In this document: positions 63,600 through 64,000 of the stretch, one piece after another | Layout of the letters: every line of letters begins with the position of its first letter | Numbering within the stretch: the stretch's first letter is position 1 | Origin: Erysipelotrichaceae bacterium 66202529 | GTDB taxonomy: Bacteria > Bacillota_I > Bacilli_A > Erysipelotrichales > Erysipelotrichaceae | DNA length: 64,000 nt | Direction: 5' to 3' | Assembly: GCA_017161075.1 (NCBI GenBank) | Contig: CP046174.1 | Span: forward strand, 62,001-126,000 | Position numbers and translations under genes: made by a program | The notes under the pieces: generated by a model | Told to the model about the DNA's origin: nothing | Database searches by the model: none | What the model saw: only the letters and a program-made list of their open reading frames with translations

Positions 63600-64000
63600 C
63601 TAATTGTAAGTGATGATATGTTCATCACCTGCTGTAACCTCTTCATTTACCTTGTGCAGCTTAACCCTTGTGCCATCTGTAAACACGATAGGAGAAACAA
63701 GGGATTTTCCTTTTCCTCTGATATAGGCAAGATCAACCTCAGCTATAAGATCTCCCTGCTTAACGTTGTCTTTCAGCTTAACATGCGAATGAAAGCCTTC
63801 CCCATTCAGTTCCACGGTATCCATACCGATATGAAGCAGGATTTCCTTACCATTGTCCGTCTGTATACCATAAGCATGTCCACTTGGGAATGCCATTACG
63901 ATAGTTCCGCTTAACGGTGCATAAATTCTTCCATCCTGCAGGTCAATAGCAAAGCCGTCTCCCATGGCCTTTGATGAAAATGCCTGATCTTCAACAGCTT
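63600..64000 (-). CDS. PTS protein with EIIA(Glc) domain, 3' end (partial)
   Basis: The frame is open to the window edge, so the gene starts beyond 64000; the visible 133 codons are its end. They form an EIIA(Glc) domain: KAMGDGFAIDL, GRIYAPLSGTIVMAF, the phosphorylatable His in LLHIGMDTVEL (with partner His in FPSGHAYGI). This is probably the last domain of an EIIBCA trehalose permease, given treC downstream, but a free EIIA is possible. An ATG at 63965 is internal to the domain and should not be taken as the start. Confidence 0.85.
   Translation of the reverse strand, partial: AVEDQAFSSKAMGDGFAIDLQDGRIYAPLSGTIVMAFPSGHAYGIQTDNGKEILLHIGMDTVELNGEGFHSHVKLKDNVKQGDLIAEVDLAYIRGKGKSLVSPIVFTDGTRVKLHKVNEEVTAGDEHIITYN

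Overview
The window looks like chromosomal DNA of a low-to-moderate-GC, spore-forming-type Firmicute. The gene set suggests the Erysipelotrichaceae ([Clostridium] innocuum-like); this is inferred from gene content, not proven. Support comes from the Clostridium-type single-chain PurL, guanine and TPP riboswitches, many PTS genes, strong AGGAGG ribosome sites, LytTR regulators, YitT proteins and DUF2812 proteins. I saw no rRNA, tRNA, CRISPR array, prophage or intact insertion sequence.

Layout. 1-1.0 kb: an orphan PTS IIB coupled to an RDD membrane protein (minus). 1.5-3.9 kb: phenylalanine synthesis (chorismate mutase/prephenate dehydratase plus an aminotransferase). 3.9-5.1 kb: a 36-codon remnant of an AAA-ATPase-like gene, then a DUF1848 protein. 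5.2-14.7 kb: the purine operon purE-purL-flotillin-purM-purN-purH behind a guanine riboswitch, a tiny leader ORF and a second terminator. 15.0-19.2 kb: a GntR(YtrA-type)-controlled ABC transporter operon (minus) with two matching operators. 19.3-22.4 kb: a small orphan protein with a structured leader, then thiamine salvage thiW-thiM-thiE behind a TPP riboswitch plus a second, non-canonical TPP-like element. 22.4-27.2 kb: a LytTR/GHKL two-component locus with two secreted proteins, small membrane proteins and three operators built on the same 20-bp direct repeat. 27.4-32.5 kb: family II pyrophosphatase, a DUF885 lipoprotein and a COG2509-type flavoprotein. 32.8-36.0 kb: a possibly frameshifted secreted protein, then a LytTR-DUF3021-ABC transporter operon. 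36.0-43.5 kb: a beta-glucoside-type PTS operon with a PRD regulator, and a GH1 enzyme whose acid/base Glu is Gln. 43.6-48.2 kb: YitT, PHP phosphatase, nitroreductase, ABC-F ATPase. 48.6-52.4 kb: 3D-domain lipoprotein, then rnmV-DUF2812-ksgA-ispE. 53-58.3 kb: glycosyltransferase, a VanRS-like two-component system, HAD phosphatase, Rpn-type nuclease. 58.8-61.5 kb: glmU-prs-DUF1622. 61.9-64 kb: trehalose-6-phosphate hydrolase and the 3' end of a PTS protein with an EIIA(Glc) domain, cut by the window edge.

The most unusual parts are (i) the tandem thiamine leader, whose second element keeps the pyrimidine-sensing arm of a TPP aptamer but has lost the pyrophosphate-sensing consensus and seems to feed an SD-sequestering switch before thiW; (ii) the self-contained LytTR regulon at 22.8-27.2 kb, which resembles a secreted-peptide/immunity system; (iii) the layered riboswitch/leader-peptide control before purE; and (iv) the GH1 enzyme with an Asn-Gln acid/base motif inside a PTS operon.
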